DNA of 64,000 bases from Adineta steineri (lineage: Eukaryota > Rotifera > Eurotatoria > Adinetida > Adinetidae): assembly GCA_905250115.1 (NCBI GenBank), contig CAJNOI010000138.1, positions 62,001 through 126,000 of the forward strand. Direction: 5' to 3'. Position numbers and translations under genes: made by a program. The notes under the pieces are model-generated. The model searched no databases and was not told the DNA's origin. It worked only from the letters and a program-made list of their open reading frames with translations. Positions 12,547 through 27,500 of this stretch are shown one piece after another; position 1 is the stretch's first letter, and each line of letters starts with the position of its first letter.

Positions 12547-15500
12547 ATGGCTGAATCATCGGATACGCCACCAAATAATCTTAATAATAATAATTCCAGT
12601 CTTATAACGACAATTCATCCAGCTGCAAAATTAGGTGGTCGCGGTACACCACGTCGTAAAACACGTCGTTCAAATTATAATATTCATTCAACACTTGTTG
12701 CAGCACGTACTTTAGAAAATAAATTGAAACCATTTCGTACACAATTTCAGTTATTTGATCAGCAAGATTTATGTGATGTTACTATTTTATATGAAGATGG
12801 TCATGCGGATCTACAAAAACAAGTACATGTTCATTCAACACGATCAATGAGTATACATGAAGTTGATTCATCTGAAGCAGGTACACAAACATTTCATATT
12901 GATGATCTTGATACAGTCACTAGTACACATTTCTTTGGTAATATTGAAAATTTTCAACATGAATTAAATATACAATCAACAACATCAACACCATCAACAC
13001 CATCAATACCAACAACACCAACAACACCAACAACACCAACACCAACAAGTTCAACAAATTATTTTAATGATTTACAACAACGTCAATTTTATTCTCAACC
13101 ATCTCCTTATTATATGCATGCTAATGCTTATCAATCAAATCCATATATGTTCAATTCTTTCGATGCGTATTGTCAAAATATACGTCAAGTTTATGGTGGT
13201 GCTAATGAACAATCAGATGATAGTGAAGAAGAAAAAGAAGACGAAGACGAAGAAGAACAAGAACAAAATCCAGCAACAGCATCAAAATCTAAACGAAGAA
13301 AACGGCGACGTAAACATGCGAAATCAATATCTGAACAACCACCAACATCAATTATTCCTCAACAAGAAAAACAAGGAGATATAGAAGGCGAAGACGAAGA
13401 CGAAGAAGAAGAGACTAATGTTGAAAAATCAGTTGAACATCTTGAGAATGATGATATTACAACGCCAAAAACTAAACGTAGACGACGACGAGTACGAAAA
13501 TCAAAAAAATCTCTTCCAACATCTTCATTAACCGGTGACCAAGCAGAATCTTCTATTATTATTCAACAATCTAATGCAAATCCACTAATATCATTAATCG
13601 ATGACAATAATACTGAAATGATCTCGTCATCTTCAATACCATCAACGACTATGCCACGTGCTTCATCCTCTGACGTTCAAGGAAAACAACAAGAACTATT
13701 CTCAACGAAGAGCGGCATGCCTGAGAATAGTAATTTATTTAATATAAATGCTACGAACGTACTAAAGAACGATGAACAGGAAAACAAAGAAAAAGAAAAA
13801 GAAACACAACCAGGAAATTTTTTACAAAGAACTGCGAACATTTCTGCCGATGATAGTACTTTAACTACTCTTATTCATGCTACATCTGTTATCAATGATG
13901 TTGATAAAACAGAAGATGAAAGTAAGAAAATCACACAGCCTATCATTAGCGATGCAACTACAAATTTAAGAAAGATTTCTGTACCAGTGATTACTATCAA
14001 TGAGTGTGCTGACAATGATGATGATGAAATATCAGATCAAGATGTTCCAGAAGAAAATCAAAGCAATACAGACAACGTTAGCATTTCATCTAATATAAAA
14101 CAGTTATCTGAACAGCAAACAATACCAGATGATATTCAAGTAAATATATTTTTTCCACTCTATTCTAATATTTGATAACGTTAATAGCAGAAAAAAAAAT
14201 TGCTTCATAATTAACATCATTTTCTACACATAAAATAAGATACATTATTCATAATTAGCTATTTTTTCTTTTCCTTTCTATTTTAACCTTAAATAAGTAT
14301 GAGAAGCTTATTTTATTCTATGCTTTGTTTTTTCAATCAATTCCTTTTTTGCTCTATAATATAATCATCAAACATGCAAAGTATCGTTATAAAAAATAAC
14401 AATGACTGCTTGTGAAATAACCTTGTTATATATCCAAAATAAAAATCCAAGGATTTATATGCAATCATCTTTCTCTCTCTCTCTTTTCTCTTTTTTTCTC
14501 TTTATAATAATAAATGTTAATAGATTTTGGACAAAACGACTAAAACGATTTTTCTATTTCGATTAATTTTCATCAATATCTATTTAACCTTGAATACTGA
14601 TGTAAAAATAAAAAGAGAAAACATCATACTATTTCATTTTCACATCACGCTTAAGCCTTTACTGACTGGTAAATAGACAAAACGTGCCAGTTTTTTTCTC
14701 CTCCTCCTCCTCTTCTTCTTTTATAAGATAACGAATATATATACACATGAAAGAGAGAAAAACATAAACGTCAATACGAACGGAATTATAATTGTCAGTA
14801 TAATAAACAGAAAAAAACCAAAATCGTTCCGCATCACCGAATGATTTTTATCGTTATAATTAATAGAGGAAAAATAAACGAAATAGTTTTCGATAAAAAT
14901 CTAGTAGAATATTATGTGCACTCTGACTCAAGGGGCTAAACGAATCTATTAACAAAGTTGAAAAGGATATTTTAAAGTCCAAAACAATGTAAATATCATC
15001 TTTTTTTTTGTTATTTTGATTATTATGTAGAGTACATGTATTTAAGGCAATTATTAAGAAAAGAAGAAAAAGAAAAGAAACGTTTCTAATTTGATTATAA
15101 TTTCAAAAGAATTACTTTCTAAATAAATTGCTTCTCTCTCTCTTTCCAATAGAATTTTGTACGTAATAATTATCCATTCAAATAAAATGTGCTTAGAATA
15201 TATTAAATATATATTCTGTTAATACATATTCAAAATGCAATCTATTTGTAAATTGATCATGTATTAAAACTTCTATTGATTGTGCACACAGCTGTGTCTT
15301 TCTCACGTTACTAATGCGCTAAACAGGCTATTTCAATTTTTTTTTTCAATACCCTATATTACATGGAACAAAATGATTTATCGTATATTTCGTATTTAAA
15401 AAAAAACAAAATAAGGAAAAAAATAAGGTTTTAATTAATTTTTTTGCAATAATATTCAGTCTGTGATGTGTAAAACTACAGAGAACATATTGCCAGTTAC

Positions 15501-18500
15501 ACACCTGTTTCTATTTTTTTATTTTAGAAAGCCAGTACAAAGTGTGTAACGAATACTAACGAGACATCTTTATATAAAAATAATTTTGATATGAATGACG
15601 AAAATCATGATATTTCGTCTACTCAAACGAAACTTCAACTAGAATCTGTTGTTAATCAATCATCAATAATAAGTTCGGAATCAACTGACAAAACAAATGT
15701 ATCTCAAGATATACCGTTAACATCATCAGCTGAAATATCAGTTAAAGAAAATTTGCCAACAGATGGAAAATATGCATCAGTTAGTATTTTAGACGAACCA
15801 CGTCGCCATACAATATCATATTCGAGACCATCGAAATATAATGATTCTATTAAAAAACAATCAAATAATGACATGCATAATACAAAACATGATTTGGCTT
15901 ATTTATTAGGATCTGATAATGATTATACGAAAATAAAAAATTTGAATCCTGATGCACCGGATTTTAAACCAACTGATTTTAGACCAAGACATTCTTCTGA
16001 TTTTTTTGTACCAGCACATTCAAAACGACGTGCAACACACACTGATTCTTATGATGATCGTCATCCACGTACACGAAACCATTCCGAAACTCAACAAAGC
16101 CGTGAAAGTTTAACTTCAATAAAACCATTATTATCAATTGTACCACAATATATACCTCCTCATCGACATTCATGGAATCCACCAGAACCATTGTTATCAA
16201 TATCACGCTCACGATCGCAACCAAATGATTATAATACATCAACTTCTGATTCAAGACGATCATCTCTAATTTATTCACCATTAATGGAACAAGTAATAAC
16301 ACTTGATGATGATGATGATGAAAATCATTTTTCTTTCAATCAACAACAACATAAACAAGTACCAAAACGACCACGTACTAATTCAGGTCGAACTTTACTA
16401 CATTTACCCAATCAATCAGCATCTAGTCGACAACGTTCACATTCAGGTCCTGAACCATCTTTACAAGCACCACCTTCACATCTTAAAGGTATTCATTCTT
16501 TAACAAGAATAATGATTGATTTATTACGATTGATTAAACCAATATCGGAACAATCAAAACAAGATTATGAATCAATATTATTGACAAATCTAGATTCGAA
16601 TTCATCGATACAACAATCTTCACAAAGTGAAGAGCAAGGGAATAAAACAAGTGAAGTAGAAGGTGATTTTATTGATGAAAACAAGTCTACAACACCATCA
16701 TCATCATTGCGATTACCGGTTGATGACACAGCAGGTAGTTTTTTAATCGATTAAATCGTTTTTCGCTTGAATATTCACTCATGATTTTATTCAAGAATCA
16801 CTTCATCGAATTTCTTAGTTTTTAAATTCAAAAAAATTATTTCAATAATTAATTGAGTGGTTTTTAATGAATTATTAGTAAATAGTCCTTCTTTTACAAG
16901 ATCATCTATAAATATAGATCTATTTCATGTGAGAACATCTGTTTCTATTACGCAATATAAACAACAAATGAGAACAATGTAGAGATCTTTATCTTTGATA
17001 TTATCTTACAGTATTCTTTTACATAAGAACATGTCAGTCATTTCAGGAAATGGCAGGAGTCATGTTAATTCATGAACAACTGTTCAGTAATTAATTGAAG
17101 ATTTTTTTTTATTAAATTGATCACTTAATTATTAAACAATTTTTCACTTTAAGTATAAGTATAAAAAAAAAACATTATTATTAATAAAAAAAAAATATCG
17201 AAAGAAAAAAAAAGCCGCAGTGATTAAGATATATGAGTCTTATGAGAGAAAAGGTGGAGTAGCCTGATGTGTCTTCATTTTTTCTTGCCGGTAACGATGA
17301 TTAATGATTATATCTAAAGAAAAATGAATCGATCGCACGCTCATGTATCGACAAAATATGCACTATTTGATTATCGTCATAGACATATTGTCGAGCTATA
17401 ATATATACATAAATATATATATTTTTCACTGTATCTCATTAGATTCAGACAGACAGCACATAAAAACCGTTGCAAGTACATAATTTATTGAATGTATATA
17501 ATCATCTCAAAATTAGTTATATATCGACATTGAATTAAAGTTCTATTCCGTTTTATAACCTGAATAAATATATATAATCTTTCTTCATTTTAAACACTCA
17601 CATTTCTATAGTCATATAAGAAGATGAAGAAGAGAAAAAAAAAAAGTTTATTATATGAACATATACAGATTAAGGCTATAGACAATAACAGAAAAGTAAT
17701 CTTTCTATTGAAGCTAATTGGACTTTGTATATATATAAATATATATGTATATAATATATAAACGCAATAGGAGACGATTGTTGACAGATAGAATCTCTCG
17801 AATTATTTTACATAATAGTCTTTTTTTTTTGTCAATGAGAAATAAATATTGATGAGAGACAGCTTTGTTGCTTGATTGTGTCATCAATCAAATATATATT
17901 TACTTCATTATAATTTTCTTTTCTAATAAGAAACTAATATGGTAACAATAAACATTTTTATGAAAAGAAAGAAAGGAAGAAAATTATATGAGTGCTATGT
18001 CGATATGCTTATATTTTGGATATTATATCAAAAGGTATAAAAGCGTTTGAAAAAAAGTGATGTATTTCTAGTAAAAAAAAGCATTGAAGCGTGCGAGCAA
18101 ATATTATTCATATAACCGACACCACAAGTGTTTGTACAATAGACCATCGTCGTATATAATTTTAGTTAACGAATTTTAACCTTTTAATAGCGTCATTTTT
18201 CTTTTGTTTGATAGATAGTTATATAACTTATATCATACATATTAACAATATATAAAAATGATAGATATCTATTCTTTTTCCTCTACAATAGAGTGACTAT
18301 ATGTTGATAAAAATCATTAAATGCATGCATATATATACAGACTCAAAACTCAATTTTGTTCATATAACTGTTCAAACATTGTATCAACGATCGAATGAAT
18401 ATATATATATATATTTATTGATAGAGATCTGTTTCGCCTTTTTTTTCACAATTAGAGAAGGACGTTGAAAAATTGATTGAAAAAGAATTTAAAATAATTG

Positions 18501-21500
18501 AAAAAAGAAAAGAAAATTTTAAATTGATTTTATTATTTAGGTGTATTGAACGAGGATAAAAACTCGTCAACAAATTTCAATGATAATGAACCGGAACACA
18601 AATTACCATTGATTTCATTTAATAGAAATGAAAACAAGATTGCATCAATACATTCTGCACCTGATGAACCATTTAATGAAAATACGAATGAAAAGAAAAT
18701 AAAGGAATCGATCTCAACTTCTATTATAGGTACGATTGATGCTCGAGCAACTAATTGACTTGACGCTAACGTATATGTTACACTTTCTTCTTCTCTAACT
18801 CTTAGATCAAGTATGCTAATTAACATTAATAATAAATTTTGAGTGAAATATAATGACAGAATATTTATATATATTATTTTTCTTATAATACGCTTTAGCG
18901 CTGGCCAATATTGATTAGTTTCTCATATAATATGTTTTTGCTTTATAACCCGTTTTTTAGCGTATGCATGTGTATTTGTCTGCATTTTCTGTATTTTTCT
19001 TTATTCTCTTCTCTTATTCAGAACCTTCTACTGAAGAAGAAGACGAAGAAGACGAGGAAGAAAAATCCAGTAATCGAAGCCGACATATGGCAAAAAAAGC
19101 TGACGATGAAGAACAGCATAGACAACAACAACAACAACAACAACACCACCAACAATCAAATTCTACAATTTCGTCAGAATATTCTACAGGGTCAAGTAAA
19201 TATTTTGATTCAATATCAGTACAAAAAAAAGAGCTCTCGAAAAAATCAACAGAAATTGTAGAAGAACAACAAATGAATTCGCAACCGTTGATGAAAAATG
19301 AGGGTTGTAGTAATAATAGACCGTCAAGCATGAATATTCTCCATAGTAATATTGATGATGGTCTGATGAGAGAAAAACAAAGAGAAAAAGAAAATCTACC
19401 AATAGAACATGAAAATTGTGTAAGAGAAAAGAACGAGCAAAATGACGAACAAATGTGTACAATAAACCTGAAGGACGGAAAAAACGACAAAGAAATAAAA
19501 TCATCGTACTTTATGAGATCGAATACAGGCGATAATAATGAATGTACGAAAAATAGTGATACTATCGATGAAAAAATACCTTCTCAAAATGATTTTTCTT
19601 CCTTTGCACCCATTCCTACGTCTTCCGATATTAATTATGCAGAACATGAATTAAAACAAAATAATAATGTTTTTAAAGAAAAAGATGTATTAGACTATCC
19701 ATTGATAATGAATGTGAAGCACAATTATGTTCCGTCACTTATTATCCCTACTGTCAATAAAACTACTAGCATGTCGCCTGCATCCTCTAATACAATTACT
19801 AGTACCAATAACAACAATAAATGGGATGAGCAAGATGTAGAAGCTATGCTTAGTAGCGATGAAAGAGCAGCAATGACGACGGCAAATGTCGACGATGGAG
19901 GCGAAAATCGTAGAGACAGAGAAAAAGGTGAAAGAGAAAAAAGAGAAGACAACATTAAGAGAACGCTAACGTCAACGACGACGAGAGAGGAAGAGAAAAC
20001 AGAAGAGAGAGAAAGAGCAAGGCAAGCAAATAAAAATACTGATTCAGTTACATCGTTTACAAGCGAGCAGCACAGTTGCCCGAGCGTCGTCCGCCTTAGT
20101 GTTGACGACTCAATGGCGAACCGTGTCTCGGCATCATACACTAGAAATAATCCTAATCAAAATACTTCATCGTCAAATAATCGCTCAAGTCGTTCGACAC
20201 TTACTACACACACTTATGCATCTACTAATACATATAATACAGAGCCAACATATACTACAACACGTATATCAGGTGATCCTCGAACTCTTCATTCATATTA
20301 TCTTACATCTTCGAATTATCGACCACCATCGACGAGTCCAGTAAATTCCTTGACTCGTCGTCATCACTATGAACACGAACCTTCATATCCGTCTATATCA
20401 CGTTATCGCACACCGTCATCTTCATCACCTTATCGCAAAACACATTATTTAGATGATTCTGATGAAGAAATAATTAATGAAGAAATACTTGAAATCACTG
20501 ATCTTAATCATTATCCCACATTAATCGAACGTTGGGGTGATGATACAAAAACTATTGTTCGACAAGAAGGTGAATTAAAAATTGAAGATTTTGTCGAATT
20601 TGAAGAAACTGAACCAACTGTCGTTGAAGAAATTCTCTATGAACTTGTTTATTCTGGTGATAATTTAAAAACTTGTCGACAAATTCATCGTTCACGTTCT
20701 GAATCAAGAAATTTTCGTAGAATAAAAAAACGTCGTACTAAACGTAAACTTCATCAAAATGATGATTCATCTTATATTACATCACAAGCTACATCAAGAG
20801 ATACAAGTGGTACACGATCACCATACTATCAAGATAATCAGTATAGTCCTGAACGTTCTATTACACCAACACAATCAACATTATCAACTTCGTGGCAATC
20901 AACAGGTTTTCTTTCACCTAATAAATTATCACTTGATATACCTATACGTGATCGTACTGATGAAAACAATTATGTTAATAATATACGCGTCAATGAAAGT
21001 CAACCTTATCTGTCTCATTCACAAATTCAACAATATCCACCTACAACAAGAATCAGAAATAATAATAATCAATACGAAACATTGAAGATAGATTCAAATG
21101 ATAAACAAACAACAGAATTGGTTGATGAAATGCGATATTTATCAAATCAAATTGATACGTTAATTACAGCTGATGATGATAGTTTAATTGAAACTGACAA
21201 ATATGCGCCTATAATTAGTGAAAAAAAAGGAATCACAAAAATAAAACTTACACCAACAATTGATGATGAAACACCTGAAAATTTCATCACACAACGTAAT
21301 CTTAATGAAATCAAAGATACCAATGAACTTTTTCCTGTACAAAGAAATGAAAATTTGTTAACAACTACACAAACAACAGACGACAAAGAACAATCAAGGA
21401 TAAATATTATCGAACAAACATCTCTTCAGAAAGAAATCAGTCGTAAGTAATTATTCTTTCTTTTTTGTTATCATAAATCGTCCAAATAATATAAACATCC

Positions 21501-24500
21501 ATTAAGTATCTCTTGAATAAACCAGAATGAAGACATTAAACTTAATCATTTTAACATTACAGTACAAAGAAGAAGAAAAAAACCGTGAGAGCGAAAAAAA
21601 AATAGGTTTCGTAATTCAAATATTTGAGAATATATTTAAGTCTATAAAAATGTCAAGACTTTTCATTTTAATATTATTTACGTACTATTTATTAAAAAGA
21701 ATAACAACAACATATCATTAATTAATTTTTTTTCTTTTCAAGGTAAACAAAGTTCTTCTCTTGATAACGAAAAACAAATTAATGAAACAATTTCCTCGTC
21801 GAAATTTGATGAATCAGAAAAAGATGATGAAGAACATTCAAGTACAACTGGACCAACTGTACAAGAATTTGAAAAAGATGAACAAACAACAGGAAAAGAT
21901 ACCGATGAAGATGCATCATTTTCTGAAAGTGAACAAATATCATTGAACTCTTCGAAGTCAGATAGACAAAAACAATCATATTACACAAGACAAATATCAG
22001 ATGAATCTCTTCCATTATCTTCAACTCCAACAAATATTGAACAAATTCAACGTAAAAGTATTTCAAAAGCACAAGAATTATTAATCAATGAATTAGATGA
22101 ATTAGAGTCAGAATTAAAATCATTGGGTCCACAACGAACACAATCAAGTACACTTAGTGATCATGAAGTAAATTAATTCTTTGATTCTTATGTACATATA
22201 TATATATATATAATTCTTTTATTTAGGAACTTGAAGTTGAAGAAAATCTTCCAGATACTGAACATAGACATACAACTGATGATTTACAGTCTAGTATACC
22301 GGAATATCATGATCGATCTGAACCAACTGATGAAGAAGGTCTATCCACAAGTGAAACTGATGAAGATCTTCGATCATTTTTAAATTCTCTTACAGCTCAT
22401 CTTATGCCAGGATTACCAATGACATCATATGAAGATGAAACTGAAGATGAATTATCATTTATGTCAGAAACAAAATCATCTGAAGAACCATCATCATATG
22501 AAGATCAACTTGGACATACAAATGTACAACAAACAATTCAAGAAGTAACAGAAGAATTTAGTGAATCTGATGATCATGTTGATCATTTCGAAACAAAGTA
22601 AATAAAAAAAAAATATATTTTTTATTTTTCAAATTTTATTTTGTTTAATTTAGAACTGAAGATCAAACGGCATTTGATATACTTGATAGTGAACATGATA
22701 ATGAAGAGAAGTCTTCCTCTATTGTTGATACAATTGATAGTACAGTTTCAAATAGTCAAAAATCAACAACAGAAGAAACACCCGAATCTACAGATTCTCT
22801 AACTAATGTTACTGAACAAATACGAACAGAGATTACTAAGAAATTTCCAGATCAAAATAATCAAGAAACAATTTCTCGAATTTCTGTTGTCACTACTGAT
22901 AAAACTTCTCCGACTATATTACAATCAAAACAAATTACATCTGAAGATACACATGATATAATTGAAAAATTACCATCAGACATTGATTCTCTTACTCGCA
23001 TTTACAATCAAATTAAATCTCAACCTGTTCAATCTTCTTTCAAAGAACAAAAAATAATTACAGATACTCACACATATTCTCAACCGTCCATAGAACAAGA
23101 ACAAGATAAGTTAACATCTGTTGATTTCAATAATGAAAATACTCAACCTATAACTACGTCTACTCTTCATGAGACTATTGAGAGAAGAAAATCAATTAAT
23201 CGTCAACCATCTAGTGAGCTTCATTCAACAGCAATATCTGGTGAACAAGTACCATCAGATTCTCTTGTTGATATCGTTCGTCAGATTAATACTATACCAC
23301 AAATTACTCGTCTTCCATTTACTGATAATAAAACAGAAACTACTCAAAATATTGAACAAGAATTTGAAAAACCATCAACAGATTCTCGTCTAGAAATAGT
23401 ACAAACAAATGAAAGCATTCCAAATGAACCCGTGACAAAACAAGAAGAACAACAACAAGTAGTACAAACTACAGATATAAAAGATGTACTACCAGAAATT
23501 ACACAAGAAGTTGAAACACCACTTGCTTCTCAACTTCCATCTGATTATATTACAACAGAAACTATTATATCGACAGATAAACAAGATGAAAATTTAACAA
23601 CACATGATAATACTGAGTAAGTGCATATTTTTCATTTCTTTTTTTTTTCTATAATTAAAATAATAATTCTTGTTATTATAGTACACAACATATACTGTCC
23701 GATGTACCATTTAACCAAACAGCTGCTCTTACAAAAACAGAAAAACATGTCAATGATGAATTAATTAGCGAACATGTTCCAGCTATTACACAAATCGTCG
23801 AACAGATAACATCTGAAAATCGTCGATTATCAGATGTAGACAAAGTTGAAGAAGCTGAAGCTGAACGTCTTTCATCTAATGCCTTAACTGAAGTTGTTCA
23901 TGAAATTTTAACTACTCCAACAACTATTTATAGACCAACATCAGAAGATAAAACACATACATTAATTGAATCTGAAGTCCACAGTTTTCCTTCTACACCA
24001 GTGATTACACTAGAAGAAAAAACTTTACAGAAAACAAACGAACCTGAAATAACTCCAGATAATAAAGAACAACTTACTGCCACCACCACCACCACAACAG
24101 AATCTGAATTAGAAAAAACGAAAGAAATTGATGAACATTATCAAGAGAAACCATCAATAGAAAATCTTACAAGAATTATTCATGAACAATCAAGAAAAGT
24201 TGATACTGATGCTCAACCAGATACCTATTCAATTCTGAAAACTATCGAAACAGCAACTCATGCAATTACTCCTGATGGTCATAAAAAAGAAACTGAACAT
24301 ATCTCAACTACTATATCTGAAGACGAAGTCTCAACAATTTCTCCAACACTTACGACTGTTCGACAGCCATCCTTTGATGTTCAAGAAGCCGAAAAGTCAT
24401 CTACTCAGACATTTACTGAAAGTACATCTTCAATAACAACAACAACACCAGATGATCAAGTAACTCATGTTAGTAAAATCGGAACAACATCAACTATTAA

Positions 24501-27500
24501 AACACTTGATGAAGAACCTGTGGAAGATACAACAAAAGATATTCAACCTGAACAATTATCATCACAAGCACTTACAGAAACTATGCGAGAAATTCTAGCA
24601 ACATCACGTTCAACTCATATTCCAGCTACAGACATTTCCATCGAATCATCAGCGAAGATTTCTGAAGATCAAATGAAAGAAATTGAAGCTGATCATGTAT
24701 CGTCTGAAGCAATAACTGAAGCTGCCCGTGAAATTCTTGCTGCACCACAACCTCGTCGCTCTATACCGGTTGATTCCACTACTAGAACAACGACTGAAGT
24801 AACCACAGCAGAAGCGTTGAAGCCAACTGAACAATTATTTACTTCAGTATCTGAAGCACAAACACATCCACAAGAAGAATTACAACAAGATGTTGACCAA
24901 CATGAACGATCATCAACCGTCCAACGAAAATATTTTACTAAAGTTATTCCAGAAACACAAACTGAAGACGAAATAAAACAAACTGAAGCTGAACATTTAT
25001 CAGTCAATGCACTCACTGAAGCAGTTCGCGACATTCTAACTACATCACATATCAGCCGAAAGCCGACAACTAAAGTGACCGAGGAAAAACTTCAACAGCC
25101 AGCTACCAAATTGTCCTCTTCAATATTCACAAAAATAATCTCAACACAAGAAGAACAATTACCACAACAGGATAAAATCAAATTGGCCAGTCAAACATCA
25201 TCTACTGATGAAACAGTTAAAGAAACAGCAGCTGAAGAACGTGAACAATCTGCTGAAGATAAAATGAAAGAAGCTGAAGCTGAACANNNNNNNNNNAAAC
25301 TGAAGCTGAACATTTATCATCAGAAGCACTAACTGAAGCTGTTCGAGAAATTCTTGGTATACCTACTGCTGTTGGTGAACTACAAACCGATGCTGTGGTG
25401 GAGAAGAGACCTGAAATCACTGTTGATGAAGCAAACAAAGAATCTGAACAAGTATCGACTTCAATATTTAGACAACAAACAGCAGCAGAAGAAGAACAAC
25501 AACCTAATATTGAAGCAGAAGTAGAAGAAAGACAACTACTGAGTAAAATATCGTCAGTTGATGAAACTGTTACAGAAACAGAAGTATCTGAAGATGACCA
25601 ACGAGAGATTGAAGAACAATTAAGAACTGAAGCAGAATATCTAGTTTCAGAAATATTGTTTGAAGCTCTTCGTGAAATAATCCCAGACTCATTTAGTACT
25701 GAGTCATCATCAACTGATTTAAGTTTGGAAAAGACAAGTGAAGTGACTGACGAAGAAAGTCTCAAAGCATCCAGTGAATTGTTTCCTTCATCATTCGAAC
25801 AAATGACGACAATAGAAGAAGAACAAACAAGAGAAAAAGATATTGAACATGTTGAAGTAGAACCATCGACAAAAGTATCATCTATTATTGAAACTGATGA
25901 AGAAACAACAACAACAACAAGTAGCGATCAACATCTTGATCATGAGAAAGCTACGACAGAAGATGCAGCTCAACATCTATCATCGGAAGCATTAACTGAA
26001 GCTGTTCGTCAAATTCTCTCTACGCCACTTAATGTTCATCTTCCATCAGTTGAACAATCATTGTCCAGTATTTCAACTGAACCTGCTGCACTAGAAGTAA
26101 ATGAACAGATACCAGCAACAAGAGAAGACTCAACGATTATATTTACGCTAGAACAAAAACCTACTGAAAGCGAACAACATATGAGTGAAGTCTTGAAAAC
26201 GAGCAATGAAGAACCATTATCCATTGATTCTCTATCGGAGACCGTTCGTCATATTCTTGCTGCACCACTTAATGTTCATCTTCCGTCCATCACTTCGGTA
26301 ACTGAAAAACCAGCTATCGAAGAAGTACTTGAGACACCATCAGCTAAATCACATATTATAACTGTTGAGCAAATAATAACAACAACAACAACAACAACAA
26401 CAGAAGAAGAACAAACACAACCAAAAGATATTGAACAGAATGACATGAAGCCATTAAGTAAAACATCATCTATTGTTGAAACTACTGAAGAACGTCGTTC
26501 ATCTACTGAAGACAAAACAAAAGAAATGAACGCTGAATATCTATCATCTGAAGCATTGACCGAAGCTGTTCGAGAAATTCTTGCTACTCCACTTACTGTT
26601 CATCTTCCATCTGTAGATACAAAGACCGAAGCTGTTGAAGTACCTGATCAACCATCTACTAATATTTCAGCAGAATGTTCAAGAATAACAGTAACAATAG
26701 AAGAACAGTTACCATTACCAAAAGAAATCCACGAAGAAGTTGTCTTGGCTCGTACAGCAGAATCGACTGCTGGTGTAGACGAATCTGCCGAAAAAGTTCT
26801 AAGAAAAGCTGAAGATGAAGCTATACCAAGTGATTCTCTGACTGGAATTGTTCGTAATATTCTTTCTACACCACTTACTGTTCACCATCCAACTGTCGAT
26901 GTTACAACTGAAAAAGCAGCTGAAGAACCATCTCATTCACATTATGAACAAGTAACATCAATAGAAGACAAGCCAATATCAGGTACCGATATACAGCAAG
27001 ATAAGGTGGAACAACCAAGAAAATCATCGCTCGCTACTACAACTGTTCAAGAAACTGTTCCTGAAGACAAAGCAAAAGAAATAGTAGCTGAAAACTTATC
27101 AACAGAAACATTAACAGAAGTTATTCGAGAAATTCTTGCTACGCCAGTTGCAGTACATCTTCCAACAGTTGATCATACCACAAAAACAATTGCAGAAACA
27201 GAACATCAAGATGAAATACCATCAACAGATTTACGTATGGAAAATGCTCAACAAGTAGAAAGTGTAATATCTTCGCCGGTAACCACTTCAGAAGAAGAAA
27301 TACTAAAATCAACAGAACCATCATTTACTATTGACACTACTAAGAAGACAACTTTGGAACATTATCAACCATCATTAGATGACACAAGAAATGAAACTGA
27401 AGTTGAATCTAGTACATCTGACGCATTAACCGAAACTGTTCGTGAAATTCTTGCTACACCACTATCTGTTCATTTACCATCAGTCGGTTCTAAAATAGAA

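Noticed and set aside
14140-15527. Possible gene boundary splitting the giant gene
   Set aside because: Both sides are phase 0 with a good donor (gtaaat) and acceptor (ttttag), and the downstream frame is open to the acceptor 63 nt before the ATG at 15591. One gene is the simpler model, although transcripts are needed.
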